NCBI GenBank assembly: GCA_023376005.1
Contig: CM042145.1
Location: 19,887,647-19,951,646, forward strand
Length of the DNA stretch: 64,000 nt
Reading direction: 5' to 3'
Source of the DNA: Doryteuthis pealeii
Taxonomy: Eukaryota > Mollusca > Cephalopoda > Myopsida > Loliginidae
Numbering within the stretch: position 1 is the first letter of the stretch; each line of letters opens with the position of its first letter. This document shows positions 11,700-21,832 of this stretch, one piece after another. The notes beneath the pieces were generated by a model. It saw only the letters and a list, made by a program, of their open reading frames with translations. It ran no database searches and had not been told where the DNA came from. The position numbers and the translations under genes were made by a program.

Positions 11700-12490
11700 T
11701 GTTTTCAAAGAAGGGGGGGTATTAAATACAGTGTATAGTTTGAAGCACTTTTTAGTGTGAAATTAAATCAGGCTCCAAATATCCTCAACATTTCAAGAAC
11801 TGACTAATTAAAATCACATTTCCACTCATCCTGCCACTTTGCTCCACAAGGTAAGTCTTCCTTCTCGCTACACATAACATTTCAAGAACTGACAAATCAA
11901 AATCTATGGGGAGGTGTTGAAAAATTCTTGACCAGACCTGGAACTTTTCTGACATACCTCATATGTATATAAACTATATATCAATATGCTTGTTCCTAAA
12001 TTTTCCGTCTGTTATCATCCTACAACACCCTCTGGTTAAAAATGACACCGTCCAAATTATCCAAGATGCAATGTAAAAATGTAAATTCAGATTATCTGGT
12101 GTCGCATAATCGCAAATTTCTTATTTGTCCCATTTTATTTCACCCAATTTTAAAAACGAAACATTCCAAATGGTCTTGCCCAACATAAAATTAAAATGAA
12201 TTAAAACAAAAAAAAAAACAAAAAAAAAAACAATTATTTGTAATATTGAAATTGTGAATTATGGAATAAATTTTGGCAATTTTAATCTCATGTTGTCCTG
12301 GCTTCCTGCCTTAACTTACACTATATTTTAGAGAGCCAGTGTCAGGTGAATTTCTGGCCCAACTTAGATATTTTCCGAGTCATGTTTTTGTCACTTTTGT
12401 CAGCAAATTGATGTAGATATTTTACCCCCCCCCCAATTTTTATCAGCAAATCAATGTAAATATTTTACAACACTCCTTTTAAGAGAGAGT

Positions 12491-12529
<39 letters not shown>

Positions 12530-13188
12530 AAATCAAGATTATTATACGTTTTACATATTGAACTATTTTTCAATGGCGCTTAAGTAAACATATCAATTGT
12601 TATAATAATTAAATTATCATACTGTGGTATATCCACAGGTCCTGCTAGGAAACTTTAATCCAGATAAAAAGTCACATCTTCACAAGATTTTTATAAAAGC
12701 AATACACAAAAATGCTTTAATTTGAGGAATAAAGCAATTTCCTATCCAATTTGCACCTGAATGATAATTTTGTGGGGTCTGCTGAACACCATTTTTTTAA
12801 TCATTCAAATTCTTGATATAACCAAGCTAACTATGAAATTCTAATTAAAAGAATCCTAAACTCCTAAATAGAAGCATCAATATAATCATGGACCGTCATT
12901 ACAACAGGAATCAAATGGGTTCAAGGGTCATCTAGTATCTAAAGAAATCGGGCTTAATCTTATAGTTGAAATATTTTAGTTTAGAGCAGTTATTCCCTTC
13001 CCAGGATTTTTTGGATTACTGACCTTTTTCTTTCTTTTTCTGTAACATTTTGGATGATCCATTCAAAAAAATGTACAATCCATAACGAAAGGATTTCCCA
13101 TCCCACAAAAATGTTAGCAAACAAAAGAATAATGCCAAATATACTGATCCAATCAATTTTGTTCTCAGCAATTCACAAAAGTCATTCC

Positions 13189-13230
<42 letters not shown>

Positions 13231-13240
13231 CACACACACA
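11700..13240. other. AT-rich DNA with a (GA)n tract
   Basis: There is a ~90-bp direct repeat of ACATTTCAAGAACTGAC (11788 and 11877) and a (GA)n run at 12482-12527. The right edge is an (AT)n/(CA)n tract that abuts a MITE-C copy. No gene recognised. Confidence 0.5.
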
Positions 13241-13242
13241 CA

Positions 13243-13545
13243 CAGTGATGCTCACAGTTTTTAATTTAGTGTGTCCTGGATGCACGGATTTGATTTGAAT
13301 GAGTCACCAGGAAATTTGATGGGTCCCAACTAAAACTTAATAAATTGCAGAGTTTTTATCTATGAACAACTAAAGCCATCTAATCTTACGTTACACCCCA
13401 TACAGTGTAATACGTTTCCAAGAAAATATTGAAATGTATTTACAGTTAGCTGGAAATGGTGGGGGAAGAAAAAAAACACACTGGGAAGCATGGATATGAT
13501 TTTTCTGAGTCCTTTTAGATTTTTAGATATGCGTCATGCGTCACT

Positions 13546-13582
<37 letters not shown>

Positions 13583-13587
13583 TGATA
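13243..13587 (+). mobile_element. MITE-C copy, long subtype, broken by (AT)n
   Basis: This copy, like 25458-25780, carries an extra ~37 bp (TGCAGAGTTTTTATCTATGA) after GGGTCCCAACTAAA. That defines a subtype of the family. Near its right end, an (AT)n expansion separates the body from the last GCTGATATC. Confidence 0.75.
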
Positions 13588-13812
13588 TCAAAAAACAAAA
13601 GTTGAACACTCTGAACAATGCTTCAAATACTATTTCTTTCAGAGTTAATTGAAATCTGCACTTATAACTGTAAAAGATATCGCATACAAATTGCAATTGA
13701 TCCGCCCTGGGAATTATTATACCTCTAGGCCAAATAACCAATGCAAACTAAGCCTGAAGACTACAAACATAAGATTAATATATACAAATTTGTTAAATAC
13801 ATTTAAAGCAAA

Positions 13813-14213
13813 AATTCTTCCAAGCAGTAGCCGTGTCAGTGCTACTGTATGGCTACATTTCTTGAACTGACAAAAAACTTAGAGAAAAAGATAAATGGTA
13901 ACTACACAAGGCTGCTGCGTGCTGTCTTGAACAAAACAGCACCCCACAAAAAGCAGCTGTATGGTCACTTGCTTCCTATCACATAAACCATCTAAATAAG
14001 ATGAAGAAGACATGCTGGACATGGCTAGAGAAGCAAGGAAGAACTCATAAGTGACATTCTCATGCTGACACCTACACATGGATATACCTGTGTAGATCGA
14101 TCAGCAAAAACCTACATCAATTATCTCTGTGCAGAGTCTGGATGCTGTGCAGACAATCAGCCAGGTGTGATGAACAATAGGGATGAGTGATGAGAGAAAG
14201 TCATAGATTATTA
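13813..14213 (+). pseudogene. LINE ORF2 C-terminal fossil
   Basis: Read across frames, the tract gives a typical non-LTR retrotransposon C-terminal region. It runs FFQAVAVSVLLYG, then LLRAVLNKTAPHKKQLYGHL, then a block like RHAGHCW (here degraded), LISDILxWTPTHG, and finally LCAESGCCADNQPG-like residues before a MNxREE-like end. Stops and frameshifts make it inactive. The same family recurs at 38095-38397, 40745-40905 and 63815-63960. Confidence 0.75.
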
Positions 14214-14219
14214 TAGACC

Positions 14220-15020
14220 AAAGAGCATGACCAAAAAAAAAAAAGATTTTTCTTAAATTGCAAATGAACACTGAAAATATGAATAGTCATAATCTTAATT
14301 GAGCATTTGTAAGTGAATTAAGTTTCAGGATTAAATAACCCATAAGTGGTTGATGTACCATTAAAAAATAGACCAAACAATACATTTGTCATTTTATGCA
14401 TCTTTTCATCACCCAATGTTTTTGGCAAATATATTTTTCTATAAAAAGATACATAAATGTTGCATTCTATAAGAAAGAATTCACTGACACAGTCAACAAT
14501 CTATATTATCACCCACCTCACTATAAATGTTAATTTATATAGAAATCAGATTATTATGTGTATACCAAGTACAAAATTTATTTAAAATATAAGCAAAAGT
14601 GAGAAATTAAAAATAATCACATTTTTGTGATCTTTACATGCAAATATACCAGTTTTACTAGATAAATAGCACATTCATTATAAAAACAATTGAAATACTA
14701 TAGAACCGTATAAAAGTCGTCAGGAACACAATTAACATCTATTATGTAAAATTTGGTTTTACAGTTTTTCAATAACACCACTCTACTTACAGGGTCTATG
14801 GGTCAAATAGATCTAAGAATTATTAGTACTGGTAAGAATACTTGAAGCCATATAACTGCAAATTATTTGTAATACATAGGAATACTTAATATCAGGTAAC
14901 TGCATGCAAATGGATCATTATAGACCAAAGTGTGACTAAAAAAAAAATTTCTTAAATTGCAAATAAACACTGAAAATATGAATAGTTATAATTTTAAAGA
15001 AACATTAAAAAAACAGGTAG
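14220..15020. other. AT-rich DNA with no gene
   Basis: A ~70-bp phrase (TTATAGACCAAAG...TTCTTAAATTGCAAAT) occurs twice, at 14211-14290 and 14918-14995. Nothing else is recognised. Confidence 0.5.
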
Positions 15021-15029
15021 AAATCTTCG

Positions 15030-15223
15030 GTGCTCTTCCAATATGTGATCTACCGAGTTGTTTACATTCCAATATGTGATCTACCCATTATTTTCCCATT
15101 AAACTAACCCTAAACCCTAACTCCTAACACTGTCTTCTTTTTTCCTAGTAGATCACATGCCATGAATAGTAGATCAATAGTAGATCACAAACCTTTGGTA
15201 GATCACATATTGGAAGAGCACCC
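15030..15223. mobile_element. Inverted-repeat element IR8-c1, 8-bp TSD
   Basis: Ends GGTGCTCTTCCAATATGTGA and its complement at 15199-15222. AAATCTTC flanks both sides (15022-15029 and 15224-15231); one extra C sits at the right junction. The interior contains CTAACCCTAAACCCTAA, a telomere-like run. A second copy lies at 35387-35597. Confidence 0.85.
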
Positions 15224-15345
15224 AAATCTTCTCTAAAACTTCTTACAAGTTCAGTTATTTACAGATTTTTTTTTTTTAAATTCCTAAATATTAAAGAAAT
15301 AACATAACTTGTAGTGACTCTACTGAGGGATGGATAGTGAAGTTA

Positions 15346-15383
<38 letters not shown>
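15346..15383. repeat. Poly(A) tract
   Basis: A run of about 38 adenines. Confidence 0.95.
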
Positions 15384-15385
<2 letters not shown>

Positions 15386-15654
15386 AAAATTACAACTAAA
15401 CCTTGACCTCAAATCAAGAATTAAGGACATTGCATTGGGGGGGGGGGGGGAGATCTTGTACTAATGCTAGACTAAGACCACATCTGCCACCTGCCCCTCA
15501 GAACTGGTTTTATGATTATAAACCTACTCCCCTCACCCCAGTCCACAAAACAAAAATTTGAAAGGAAGTCAAATGTCAAGGCTTTTACCCAGGATACAAA
15601 GTTTAAATATAAAAGGCTGAAACATTTGTTCATGATATTTGTTACAATATATTG

Positions 15655-15697
15655 ACTATATATATATATATTATATATAATATATATATATATATAC
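15655..15697. repeat. (AT)n microsatellite
   Basis: AT repeat with one TATA-phase switch, flanking the mariner-type element to its right. Confidence 0.95.
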
Positions 15698-15701
15698 ACA
15701 C

Positions 15702-15908
15702 GCAGGGTGTCCACAAAGTCCTGCAACAGTTTTAAAATTGAAAACTTAACTCACGTTGTACAAATGATAGAATCATTGAGCAAAAGCCGAATGAAAGTTC
15801 AACTCTTGTTGTTTTATTTTTTATGTATATTTTGATTATTGCATTTCAACAAAATTGCCATCTCTGTTGTTACATTTGAAATCTGTTGAATGACTTTATG
15901 GACTATAT
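15702..15908. mobile_element. Small mariner-type TIR element
   Basis: The left end CAGGGTGTCCACAAAGTCCT and the right end TTGAATGACTTTATGGAC are imperfect inverted repeats (about 16 of 21 positions). They are bounded by TA-rich DNA on both sides, as expected for TA-targeting Tc1/mariner-like elements. About 200 bp long with no open frame, so non-autonomous. Confidence 0.6.
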
Positions 15909-15919
15909 TTATATATATA

Positions 15920-15951
<32 letters not shown>
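15909..15951. repeat. (AT)n microsatellite
   Basis: AT repeat with an inverted phase near 15927. Confidence 0.95.
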
Positions 15952-16073
15952 GCATGTTGAATTAAACAAAAGAAACATCTCCCGTTTAACAATTTTATTT
16001 TTGATCTTTGAGTTTTCTGGCTAACTTTTTAATATTTGGGTGGAATTCGTGGATTAGTCCACCAAAGTTCAGG

Positions 16074-16115
16074 TCCCGAGTACTTTCGGCACTTCGAAGT
16101 GCCATCATCAGGGGT
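16074..16115 (-). ncRNA. Hammerhead ribozyme-like motif H1
   Basis: On the minus strand: CTGATGA (16105-16111), then T and a perfect helix II hairpin GGCACTTCGAAGTGCC (16088-16103). Next come GAA (16085-16087), the self-complementary stem III AGTACT (16079-16084) and the C before the cleavage point (16078). Stem I pairs GGG (16075-16077) with CCC (16112-16114). One unpaired T between A9 and helix II departs from the textbook core, so activity is uncertain. Confidence 0.6.
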
Positions 16116-16139
16116 GATGTGTTCCAGTTTTTAAAAAAT

Positions 16140-16140
<1 letters not shown>

Positions 16141-16190
<50 letters not shown>
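16141..16190. repeat. (AT)n microsatellite
   Basis: AT repeat with one phase shift. Confidence 0.95.
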
Positions 16191-16192
<2 letters not shown>

Positions 16193-16196
<4 letters not shown>

Positions 16197-16482
16197 TCAA
16201 CCCTCCGCATGAGCAGGATGTGACACAGGTCAATTTTTAAATGAAGTTTAACAGGTTTGAATTCAGAGTTTTCCTTCTCCTAGACCAGTTGCCTAAGCAA
16301 GGTTAAAGAGTCCAGTCTGCACTACTATTTACCCATAGCTGGAGGGAGAGTTGGATTCATACCTTTCCCGAGGGTATTAGCGCTAAGTGAAAATGCAATT
16401 TCCACACCCAGGATTTGAACTCTGGGTGACGAGTCCATTTCCCATAACTTTAACAAATTACACCACGCACTTCCAAAAGTTG
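16193..16482 (-). mobile_element. tSINE-2 copy, full length
   Basis: Minus-strand SINE. The 3' end of the element (CAACCCTCCGCATGAGCAGG on plus) abuts an (AT)n run, and the tRNA-like head (AATTACACCACGC on plus) is at 16465-16477. Confidence 0.85.
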
Positions 16483-16841
16483 GATATATGGACCATCACA
16501 AATTGGGTGGGTGGGGGTGGGGGTATATATAACTCCCCATCCCATCAACTTTTTTCTCAGTTCAATGTAAGACTCTGGCCTTCTTCAAGGTCTTTAAGAT
16601 ATGAAGAGCAATTGGCCTCACACTGTTAAGGCGGCTCGTGATAAGTTGACATGGGGTTTAAATTTAAAGTTGTCCTTTTCTTAGACTCGTCTCCCTACCA
16701 AGGCTAGACAACCCAGTATACTCTACTATTTTCACTACAAGCTGGGGGCAAAAGAGATTTTCTAAGAGCATTAATACAAAATAAACACAAATACTATTAT
16801 TAGTGTTATTCGGACTATTGTCCCCATCTTCATTGTTATTT

Positions 16842-16886
16842 GTACAACGTTTCGGCCGATATACCCTCCGGCCTTCTTCAGGTATT
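16842..16886 (-). ncRNA. Hammerhead-like motif H2, left arm
   Basis: Mirror image of the right-arm motif: minus-strand CTGAAGA, helix II GGCCG/CGGCC, GAAACGTTGTAC. See the plus-strand copy for pairing details. Confidence 0.5.
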
Positions 16887-16916
16887 TCTGAAGAAATAAG
16901 AAATAAGAATAAGAAA

Positions 16917-16958
16917 TACCTGAAGAAGGCCGGAGGGTATATCGGCCGAAACGTTGTA
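16917..16958 (+). ncRNA. Hammerhead-like motif H2, right arm
   Basis: CTGAAGA (16920-16926), one unpaired A, helix II GGCCG/CGGCC (16928-16932, 16943-16947), GAA (16948-16950) and stem III ACGT self-complementary (16951-16954). After T (16955), GTA pairs with TAC (16917-16919) as a 3-bp stem I. The extra A before helix II and the short stems make present activity uncertain. Confidence 0.5.
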
Positions 16959-17150
16959 CAAATAACAATGAAGATGGGGACAATAGTCCGAATAACACTA
17001 ATAATACTAATCTTCAAGCCTCATCTCAAACATTCAGAGAAACACAAATAGACTCAACTAGAATTTGAACTTTGATCACGGATTTAATTTCCTCTGCTGC
17101 TAACTGTTATGGCAAATTACACACACACACTGAGCTTTTCTTTAGAAAGC

Positions 17151-17207
17151 AACCAGACAGCAAGGGAGTCTATCCCCTTTTCACTAGCACTAAACCTTAT
17201 CTTATCC
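17151..17207 (-). mobile_element. tSINE-1 body fragment
   Basis: Contains GGGAGTCTATCCCCTTTTCA and CACTAGCACTAAACC, diagnostic of the 3' half of tSINE-1. Confidence 0.55.
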
Positions 17208-17335
17208 TTGAAATAGAAATTAAAACTTTTCTAATCATTTACAACAGATAAAAAAGGAAAAACAAGGATTATAACTCGAGACATGAAGTATATAAATAGA
17301 AAAACAACACTGAATATTTTGCAAACAGACATCTG

Positions 17336-17438
17336 TTTCGACCTGTGGGGCCTATAAAGTCTAATTCAATTGAAATCATTTTAAAATTAAAATGAAGACA
17401 ATTGTAAAAGACACTTTATAAACACTGGTCTTCATCAG
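17336..17438 (-). ncRNA. Hammerhead-like motif H4 with long helix II
   Basis: Minus strand: CTGATGA (17432-17438), an unpaired A, GACC pairing with GGTC (17340-17343) across a ~90-nt hairpin that includes TTATAAAGT/ACTTTATA, then GAA and stem III ACAG-ATGT-CTGT. A simple stem I is not clear; weak distal pairing (CAACA with TGTTG) is possible. Same architecture as 46344 and 60585. Confidence 0.45.
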
Positions 17439-17558
17439 AACACATATTTTTGTTGAATGAAAAGAGGAGGAAAATTTAACCGTTTGACAGAAAAACTTGA
17501 GATATATAATACTACTTAAGATAGGAATACCTAAAAATCATCACTATTTTACTGACAG

Positions 17559-17700
17559 GTAAGGTAAAGTAGGAAAAGTGGTCTACTGTCAGTATCAGCC
17601 AGACATCTCCTTTTCACTAGCACTAAACCAAGGAGATTGTTTTGAATCTGAGGTGTAACGCCACATCTACCATCAACTCCCCATTTTAGTGCATGAGTAG
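17559..17700 (-). mobile_element. tSINE-1 copy, 5' truncated
   Basis: Contains GTCAGTATCAGCCAGAC, CTTTTCACTAGCACTAAACC, AAGGAGATTGTTTTGA and CCACATCTACCATCA. The tRNA-like head is missing. Confidence 0.7.
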
Positions 17701-17759
17701 CTATGTGTATGTTGTCGAATTTCTTTGTCTTCTGTACTGGGTGGGGTGGGGGGAGGTTG

Positions 17760-18095
17760 TGGCTTTTCTACTTATTGTTTTAGGACTTTGTAGAGTTCAT
17801 CTATTATAAAGTGTCCTAGCTTGATGTCTAGTTGGCTATTAATGATTTTTTTTAGTATTATTATCTATGGTTTTAGGAGGGTTTCCAAGCAGTTTCTTGA
17901 AGTGTTCTTTCCACTTCAAAAGTCTATCTTCTTGGTTGACTGCTTTTAGTTTTGATCTCAAAGTACTTTTCCTACCACTAACTTCCCTGTCTTTGGGTTA
18001 AATGATTTTAATATGGAAAGGGATCCCAATTAGTCTAAAATTGCCATTTTATAATAAATATTTTATAATAAATATTTACAACTGGCCTAAACAAC
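17760..18095. other. Unannotated DNA
   Basis: No repeat partner, long frame or RNA motif recognised in this stretch. Confidence 0.4.
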
Positions 18096-18192
18096 GAAGA
18101 TTAGAAGTATTTCTCTGAATGTTTGAGATGAGGCTTGATGATTAGTGTTATCTGCGTTATTCGGACTATTGTCCTCATCTTCATTGTTAGCT

Positions 18193-18236
18193 GTACAACG
18201 TTTCGGCCGATATGCCCTCCGGCCTTCTTCAGGTAT
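18193..18236 (-). ncRNA. Hammerhead-like motif H3, left arm
   Basis: Minus strand CTGAAGA, A, GGCCG...CGGCC, GAA, ACGT, as in H2. Confidence 0.45.
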
Positions 18237-18436
18237 TTCTTGTCGGACTCGGGAACCTTCTTTTCAGACTTGGGAACTTTGTCGTAATTGGGAACCTTCT
18301 TGTTGTAATCGGGAGCCATCACGGAACTTTGAACCTAACCTGGACTGAATAAAAGGTTAGGTTCAAAGTTCCGTGATGGCTCCCGATTACAATAAGAAGG
18401 TTTCAGAGTCTGTAAAGGTTGCCGAGTTCGACAAGA

Positions 18437-18480
18437 AATACCTGAAGAAGGCCAGAGGGCATATCGGCCGAAATGTTGTA
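18437..18480 (+). ncRNA. Hammerhead-like motif H3, right arm
   Basis: CTGAAGA, A, GGCC...GGCC, GAA, ATGT. Compared with the left arm it carries substitutions in the helix II loop side and in stem III (ACGT to ATGT), so this arm is the more decayed. Confidence 0.4.
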
Positions 18481-18614
18481 CAGATAACAATGAAGATGAG
18501 GATAATAGTCCAAATAACACAGATAATACTGAAGATCAGAAGGTTATAGCTGGAAAATGATCCCAAAACCTTGATGAACTTGTAGACTTCAATGTACCAA
18601 AAGTAATTATTTCA

Positions 18615-19012
18615 AATCCATTATAGGAGGTGCAAGTATTTAAGTTTTAATGTAATAAAATATTACATTAAATTAGAAAGGCTAATGAAACTAAATAAGA
18701 ATGCAAATAAAAAGATTTGAAACAGAGTGGGGGTATAATCTCAGATTAAATTTTCCTAATTTAATTATTTAGTTAAAATAGGAAGTAAAGAATAAAATTA
18801 ATTATTTTTTATTGTTAATGGATTTTTTAAAGATTTATCCCCAAGATTGTTGCTCATATTCATTAAGATGAAACCAAACAATTAGAAATCAATAATATTC
18901 AGCACAGATTTATTAAAATCAATATGCAAATTAACCTTTCCATTCACGCTGTAAACTGCTATTTTGTTGTATATATAAATACAATAGCATGTTATTAGTA
19001 TGTAGATATGGT
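18615..19012 (-). mobile_element. Rep-F copy, truncated at its 5' side
   Basis: Minus-strand copy of Rep-F (full copies at 45193-45735 plus and 48470-49045 minus). It shares AATGTAATAAAATATTACAT, AAAAAGATTTGAAACAGAG and ATTCACGCTGTAAACTGC. At 19012 it is cut by Rep-G. A 14-bp deletion shifts the small frame that the other two copies share. Confidence 0.75.
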
Positions 19013-19275
19013 CAACAGTGGCTTCGGCCTCTGGACCATTGATATAATTAACAGCGTCGATCCCAGGGGGCCATCCCCCCCAGGCAACACCTGCCCCCTT
19101 GATTTAAAGGGGCAGGGCTGGGTTTATTGCCCAGTGCCTGAGGCGCCCCCCTTGAGGGGGAATGCCGACGGGATCGATGCAATTTTTCACCCGCCACCCC
19201 ACGAGCTTCGGTTTGTGGGTGGTCCCACGTTAATAGGGCCTTGTGCCTGACCCGTACAAGTGGGGTACGTGGAAA
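19013..19275 (+). mobile_element. Rep-G, GC-rich dispersed repeat
   Basis: A GC-rich block in AT-rich surroundings, with GATCCCAGGGGGCCATCC, AGGCAACACCTGCCCCCTTG, TTTAAAGGGGCAGGGCTGGG and GAGCTTCGGTTTGTGGGTGG. A close second copy is at 37690-37970. The 80-aa and 89-aa frames are not conserved enough to call a protein. Confidence 0.75.
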
Positions 19276-19309
19276 ATATCATGTAGACATGTCCAACATA
19301 TCTAATTCT

Positions 19310-19395
19310 GGTTTCGACCTGGGGTCCAGTGAGCTTCGGCCACTGGACCTTACAAGTTAGCATTGTTGATCCCAGTGGGCCATCCCCCCAGGCAA
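19310..19395 (+). mobile_element. Rep-G 5' fragment in tandem
   Basis: Repeats the first ~85 bp of Rep-G (GGGTCCAGTGAGCTTCGGCC ... AGGCAACACCT) just downstream of the fuller copy. Confidence 0.7.
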
Positions 19396-19831
19396 CACCT
19401 ATGAGTAAGAAATGTAAAATCCTGGATAGTCTTATTTTTGTGAAAAGTTTTTTCAAATTACTTGCTTGGTAGTATTTTGTTTCGCACTAGATCAAAGTCT
19501 ACAAACTCTAGCAGTATATTTTTCACTGTAAATCTCTCTTGGCATGTAGTGCATATTGGGTATTCTGTGCCCTCTAGTAAATGATGATGGGTGGCCTATG
19601 TGAAGGCAGGTCAGCACAACCTGTTCTCTTATTAATTTGGTTTGGTTTAATGGCATATCAACTCTGGATTATTTAATGCCAAATATTTTTCTTGTGTATA
19701 TGATTTGTATTGGAATAATTGGTAGGTAAATAGTTTGTTTTTAAACAAATTGTTCAAGTGCGAGACGACACTTGGTAATCAATTTTTGCTTTACAGGCAT
19801 ATTTTTGTAGAACTCATTTTTTCATCTATTT

Positions 19832-20165
19832 AACCCATAGATGGGACTAACAGGTACTACCACCTCAGGCAGGCATCATTGGGGAACGATAAAAGTTTTT
19901 AATTTTCCTGTTTCCCAATAATACCTGCATCAGAAAAATAAGGTTTTGGGTTACCCTTACCATGCTATATATAGTTTATACCCTTGGGAAAGGTATGAAT
20001 CCTACTCTCCCTCCAGCTATGGGTAAATAGCCGGGCAGACTGGGCTCTTTAACCTTGGTTAGGCAACCGGTCTAGGAGAAGGAAAACTCTGAATTCAAAC
20101 CTGTAAAACTCCGCTTAAGAAATTGACCTTGTGTCGCATCCTGTTCATGCGGAGGGGTTGGTAAA
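19832..20165 (+). mobile_element. Rep-A fragment joined to a 5'-truncated tSINE-2
   Basis: The Rep-A phrase ACCCATAGATGGGACTAACA (from 19832) leads into unrelated DNA. From about 19978 it becomes the tSINE-2 body, with ACCCTTGGGAAAGGTATGAA and the terminal GCGGAGGGGTTGGTAAAT. An (AT)n run follows at 20167-20188. Confidence 0.75.
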
Positions 20166-20254
20166 TATATATATATATATATATATATAGTTTATTTTGA
20201 TGGTTGGGAAGGTAGATAAAGTTTGTTTTGTTGTTTTTTGTTTTTTTTTTTGGG

Positions 20255-20640
20255 GGGGGGGTATTTTGATATATAGATGTGCTCTAATTTCCCACCAGGA
20301 TTTATAGACTGGCCAAGGTCACGTGATTGACTCCTGCAGCCAATCACTAAACATACTGCGTGGAAGGCATACTATTTAACCCCCCCCCCCACTGGTCATA
20401 ATTACAATTGCGCTCACTGAGGACGGACATAGGATTACCAGACCTTTACCAATACTCAAGAAGGACTTATACGATTACCAGAGTAACCGAAGGATTCATT
20501 ATCGAAGGACTCTATACTAGGAACCGAGAACTCTTTACCAGAGTAACCAAAAGACTCATTATATAGGGACTCTTTATCAAGGATCCAATTCCACTGGATA
20601 AGCGCTTCTGCTTTAAGGCCAAAGAATGGCCCTTAAAAAC
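20255..20640 (+). mobile_element. Possible LTR-like or other GC-richer repeat, copy 2
   Basis: See 6640-7000. It has TCACGTGATTGACTCC then CCAATCACT, a C run, and repeated ACCAGAGTAACC and AAGGACTTATACGATT phrases. The internal repetition is seen directly; the LTR reading is inference. Confidence 0.35.
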
Positions 20641-21423
20641 TTAACAGTTTTTATAAAAGATTTTACATATTTCAAATAATACTAAAGTCACTGAATTTGA
20701 ACTTAGATATTAAAAAATTCTTATCTCTTTGATAACTTTAAATTTGGAAGTATTTTATGTTTTTTTTTTTTTTCTTTTCTTTTCTATTTCCTCTTATCGA
20801 CAAACTTTTTACAGTCTACTGCAGTTACAACCATCATCTGAAAAAAATGTCTGTGTTTTATTATTCTTTTAATTAAATCTAGTAGAAGCATTGTCTGAAA
20901 GTTTACATTACCATAAAGCCTCCTTGCTTCCTGTAGTCCGCCAACACTATACCTGATACTCCCACCCACACACATATGCATGCACGCACGCGCACACATA
21001 CATGTATATTATTACTGTACGCTGTTCCTGACACTAATACATTATTCTGTGTACTAGACATAACACTTTGATGAGTTGTAGTGCACCTGAGCACTGTACA
21101 CAATAAATTTCATTATTATAAACTGTCTAAGAATATCTAAGGGTCATAATGACAATGTAAATGAATAAAGAAGAAGAAGAAGAAGAAGAAGTAGTAGCTA
21201 CTGACCAGAATTGAGGCTGTCCAACTTGGCTGGAAGACCACACTGAACAGCAGCAATTAATTTCAATGCTATATAAAATTGGCTACGACCAAAATGCCCC
21301 AATCTTTTTGCACCACACAATTCAGAAATCTGAAAAGAAAGAAACAAAGAAATTATTAGAGAATTACACATGAATAAAATATGCATTATTTTTATTAGGT
21401 GTATGCAAAAGTTTCCATCAATC

Positions 21424-21480
<57 letters not shown>

Positions 21481-21590
21481 AAAAATGAAAACTAGTGATT
21501 GAATACAGTTACCAACCAGTTTTGAGAATTTTGTATTCAGTGTTCATTTAGCCCACCTGGGGGGGGGGTGGTACTGTATGTTGCTTCTTT
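20641..21590. other. AT-rich DNA with microsatellites
   Basis: Holds a poly(T) near 20760, (AAG)n near 21170-21190 and (AT)n at 21425-21477. No gene recognised. Confidence 0.5.
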
Positions 21591-21597
21591 TCAAGTT

Positions 21598-21832
21598 GGA
21601 TAAGATAGCAAGAGTGAGGAAGATGATTGATAAAAAAATCTCTGGAGATGGTTTTGTTAGAAGCAGTACAAGTTGGGAATCTTTTATGAAATTAAAGAAA
21701 GGAGAATTTAACTTTAAGGACAGACCACACATTAATAGATCACAAGAATTTGAAAGTGAAGACTCAAAATCTTTTGGAAGATTACCCTACTCGATCATTG
21801 GTGGAATTGGTAAAAAAAAAAATCCATGGTGA
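21598..21832 (+). pseudogene. Possible mariner-like transposase N-terminal fragment
   Basis: The 84-aa frame contains GDGFVRSSTSWESFMKLKKG followed by EFNFKDRPH. This resembles the DNA-binding region of mariner transposases (GDGxVSxSTxxxWFxRFKxGDFxxxDxPR). No catalytic DDD part follows. A duplicate at 25785 has an indel that shifts the frame. The identification rests on this one short match. Confidence 0.45.

Larger units (their letters stand above)
16794..17039. mobile_element. Foldback element carrying two opposed hammerhead-like motifs
   Basis: The left arm (16799-16893) and right arm (16904-17000) are almost perfect inverted copies. The right end has an extra ~35 bp (AAGCCTCATCTCAAACATTC) that the left lacks. 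AAACACAAATA at 16783-16793 and 17040-17050 is an 11-bp target duplication. Frames reading LKKAGGYIGRNVVQ are the translation of the ribozyme-like hairpin, not a protein gene. Confidence 0.85.
16624..17120 (-). mobile_element. Diverged tSINE-2-like SINE split by a foldback insertion
   Basis: SINE-like body (16640-16782) and head side (17051-17115, AATTTGAACTTTGATCACGG and TTATGGCAAATTACAC) are separated by the foldback at 16794-17039. AAACACAAATA is present on both sides of the insertion, giving relative ages: SINE first, foldback later. Confidence 0.65.
18108..18530. mobile_element. Long foldback element, second copy of the H2 family
   Basis: Arms at 18145-18343 and 18354-18530 are inverted copies. 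The asymmetric tail (GAATGTTTGAGATGAGGCTT) is here at the left end. GAAGATTAGAAG (18096-18107) and GAAGATCAGAAG (18531-18542) form a 12-bp target duplication with one mismatch. The arms are longer than in the 16794 copy, adding a GAACCTTCTT-rich segment whose copies pair. Confidence 0.85.

Noticed and set aside
16771..18520. Recurrent frames reading LKKAGGYIGRNVVQ on both strands, suggesting a conserved protein
   Set aside because: They coincide with the ribozyme-like hairpin in foldback arms, and the same peptide appears from both arms. RNA structure explains the conservation better.
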